In this document: positions 63,713-64,000 of the stretch, piece after piece
Layout: every line of letters starts with the position of its first letter
Numbering within the stretch: position 1 is the first letter of the stretch
Assembly (NCBI GenBank): GCA_020161015.1
Contig: JAIUOT010000017.1
Span: 1 to 64,000, forward strand
Source: Actinomycetota bacterium
GTDB taxonomy: Bacteria; Actinomycetota; Actinomycetes; Propionibacteriales; Propionibacteriaceae
Reading direction: 5' to 3'
Length of the DNA stretch: 64,000 bases
Made by a program: the position numbers and the translations under genes
The notes under the pieces: generated by a model
Databases searched by the model: none
Told to the model about the DNA's origin: nothing
What the model saw: only the letters and a program-made list of their open reading frames with translations

Positions 63713-64000
63713 GTGGGTCTACTGGACAAGATGCTGCACATGGGCGAGGGCCGGCAGCTGAAGAAGCTGAAGGTCATCTCCGCTCAGGTGAACTCGATCG
63801 AGCCGGACTTCGTGGCGATGTCCGACGACGAGCTCCGTGGACAGACCGAGGCCTTCCGTCAGCGCCTGGCGGACGGGGAGTCGCTGGACGCCCTGATGCC
63901 GGAGGCCTTCGCGACCGTCCGCGAGGCGTCCCGGCGGGTGCTGGGCAAGCGCCACTTCGACGTCCAGCTCGAGGGCGCCGCCGCCCTGCACTGGTGCAAC
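63713..64000 (+). CDS. secA: Preprotein translocase ATPase SecA, N-terminal part
   Basis: The first 96 codons of Sec[92 protein letters not shown]. These match the SecA start up to the nucleotide-binding domain 1. The window ends before Walker A. It drives export through SecYEG. GTG 63713 has CAGGAAG upstream. In related genomes it directly follows hpf; here an iron operon, a glycosylase gene and a transporter lie between. Confidence 0.95.
   Translation, partial: MGLLDKMLHMGEGRQLKKLKVISAQVNSIEPDFVAMSDDELRGQTEAFRQRLADGESLDALMPEAFATVREASRRVLGKRHFDVQLEGAAALHWCN

Overview
The window is very GC-rich (about 70 percent or more), densely packed actinobacterial chromosome. Gene families and gene order (mtrA-mtrB-lpqB-comF, hpf and secA, ftsE-ftsX-M23 peptidase-smpB-ssrA, DUF3145, DUF3052, homodimeric AceE, fasR-fabD-fabH-acpP-fabF-accD) point to Actinomycetota. 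The tmRNA tag ANTQRTDFALAA and the general gene style fit Propionibacteriales, perhaps Propionibacteriaceae; the genus cannot be fixed from the sequence alone.

Layout. 1-740: the cut end of an IS30-like insertion sequence, a decayed thioredoxin-like gene and a tRNA-Asn, which looks like the edge of a mobile segment. 0.8-12.8 kb: housekeeping and accessory enzymes (Nudix hydrolase, PLP decarboxylase, three-domain LigD, DUF389 membrane protein, sirtuin, M20 peptidase, MFS transporter, cytidylate-kinase-like protein, HAD phosphatase, Pro/Ser-tailed membrane protein). 12.9-17.0 kb: MoxR ATPase, DUF58 protein and two tandem von Willebrand A proteins. 17-25.6 kb: YggS, DUF3145, then a complete minus-strand fatty-acid synthase II cluster with its PucR-type regulator; here FabD carries a fused, apparently non-biotinylatable BCCP-like domain. 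25.8-33 kb: PHP phosphoesterase, pyruvate dehydrogenase E1, DUF3052 protein, and a convergent Tyr phosphatase / Ser-Thr kinase pair. 33-36.6 kb: tRNA-Val, an 840-residue secreted repeat protein, a nucleotidyltransferase. 37-44.7 kb: prfB, ftsEX, cell-wall hydrolase, smpB, DUF2207 protein, FKBP, tmRNA. 44.8-47.3 kb: an unusual HTH-receiver regulator, a sensor-less histidine kinase and YqgE. 47.4-54.7 kb: mtrA-mtrB-lpqB-comF, an ammonium-uptake pair (amtB-glnB) under a GlnR-like operator array, and hpf. 54.8-59.6 kb: an iron-siderophore uptake operon under a DtxR/IdeR-like box, whose fused permease gene has a one-base frameshift in a six-G run. 59.7-64 kb: an AlkZ/YcaQ-like DNA glycosylase, an amino-acid ABC transporter, and the start of secA.

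How parts work together: MtrA/MtrB/LpqB and FtsEX plus its M23 partner are envelope and division control modules; SmpB and tmRNA form the trans-translation pair; the fab cluster makes acyl chains from malonyl-CoA supplied by the linked carboxyltransferase; SIP, FecB-, FecCD- and FecE-like proteins import and reduce ferric siderophores; AmtB and PII couple ammonium uptake to nitrogen status.

I saw no CRISPR array, prophage, rRNA operon or biosynthetic gene cluster. The least ordinary items are the FabD-BCCP fusion, the HTH-receiver/soluble-kinase pair, several well-formed candidate operators, recurrent leaderless promoters, the inverted-repeat cluster at 18.4 kb, and the frameshifted iron permease. 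All function calls come from reading the sequence; no database search was run.
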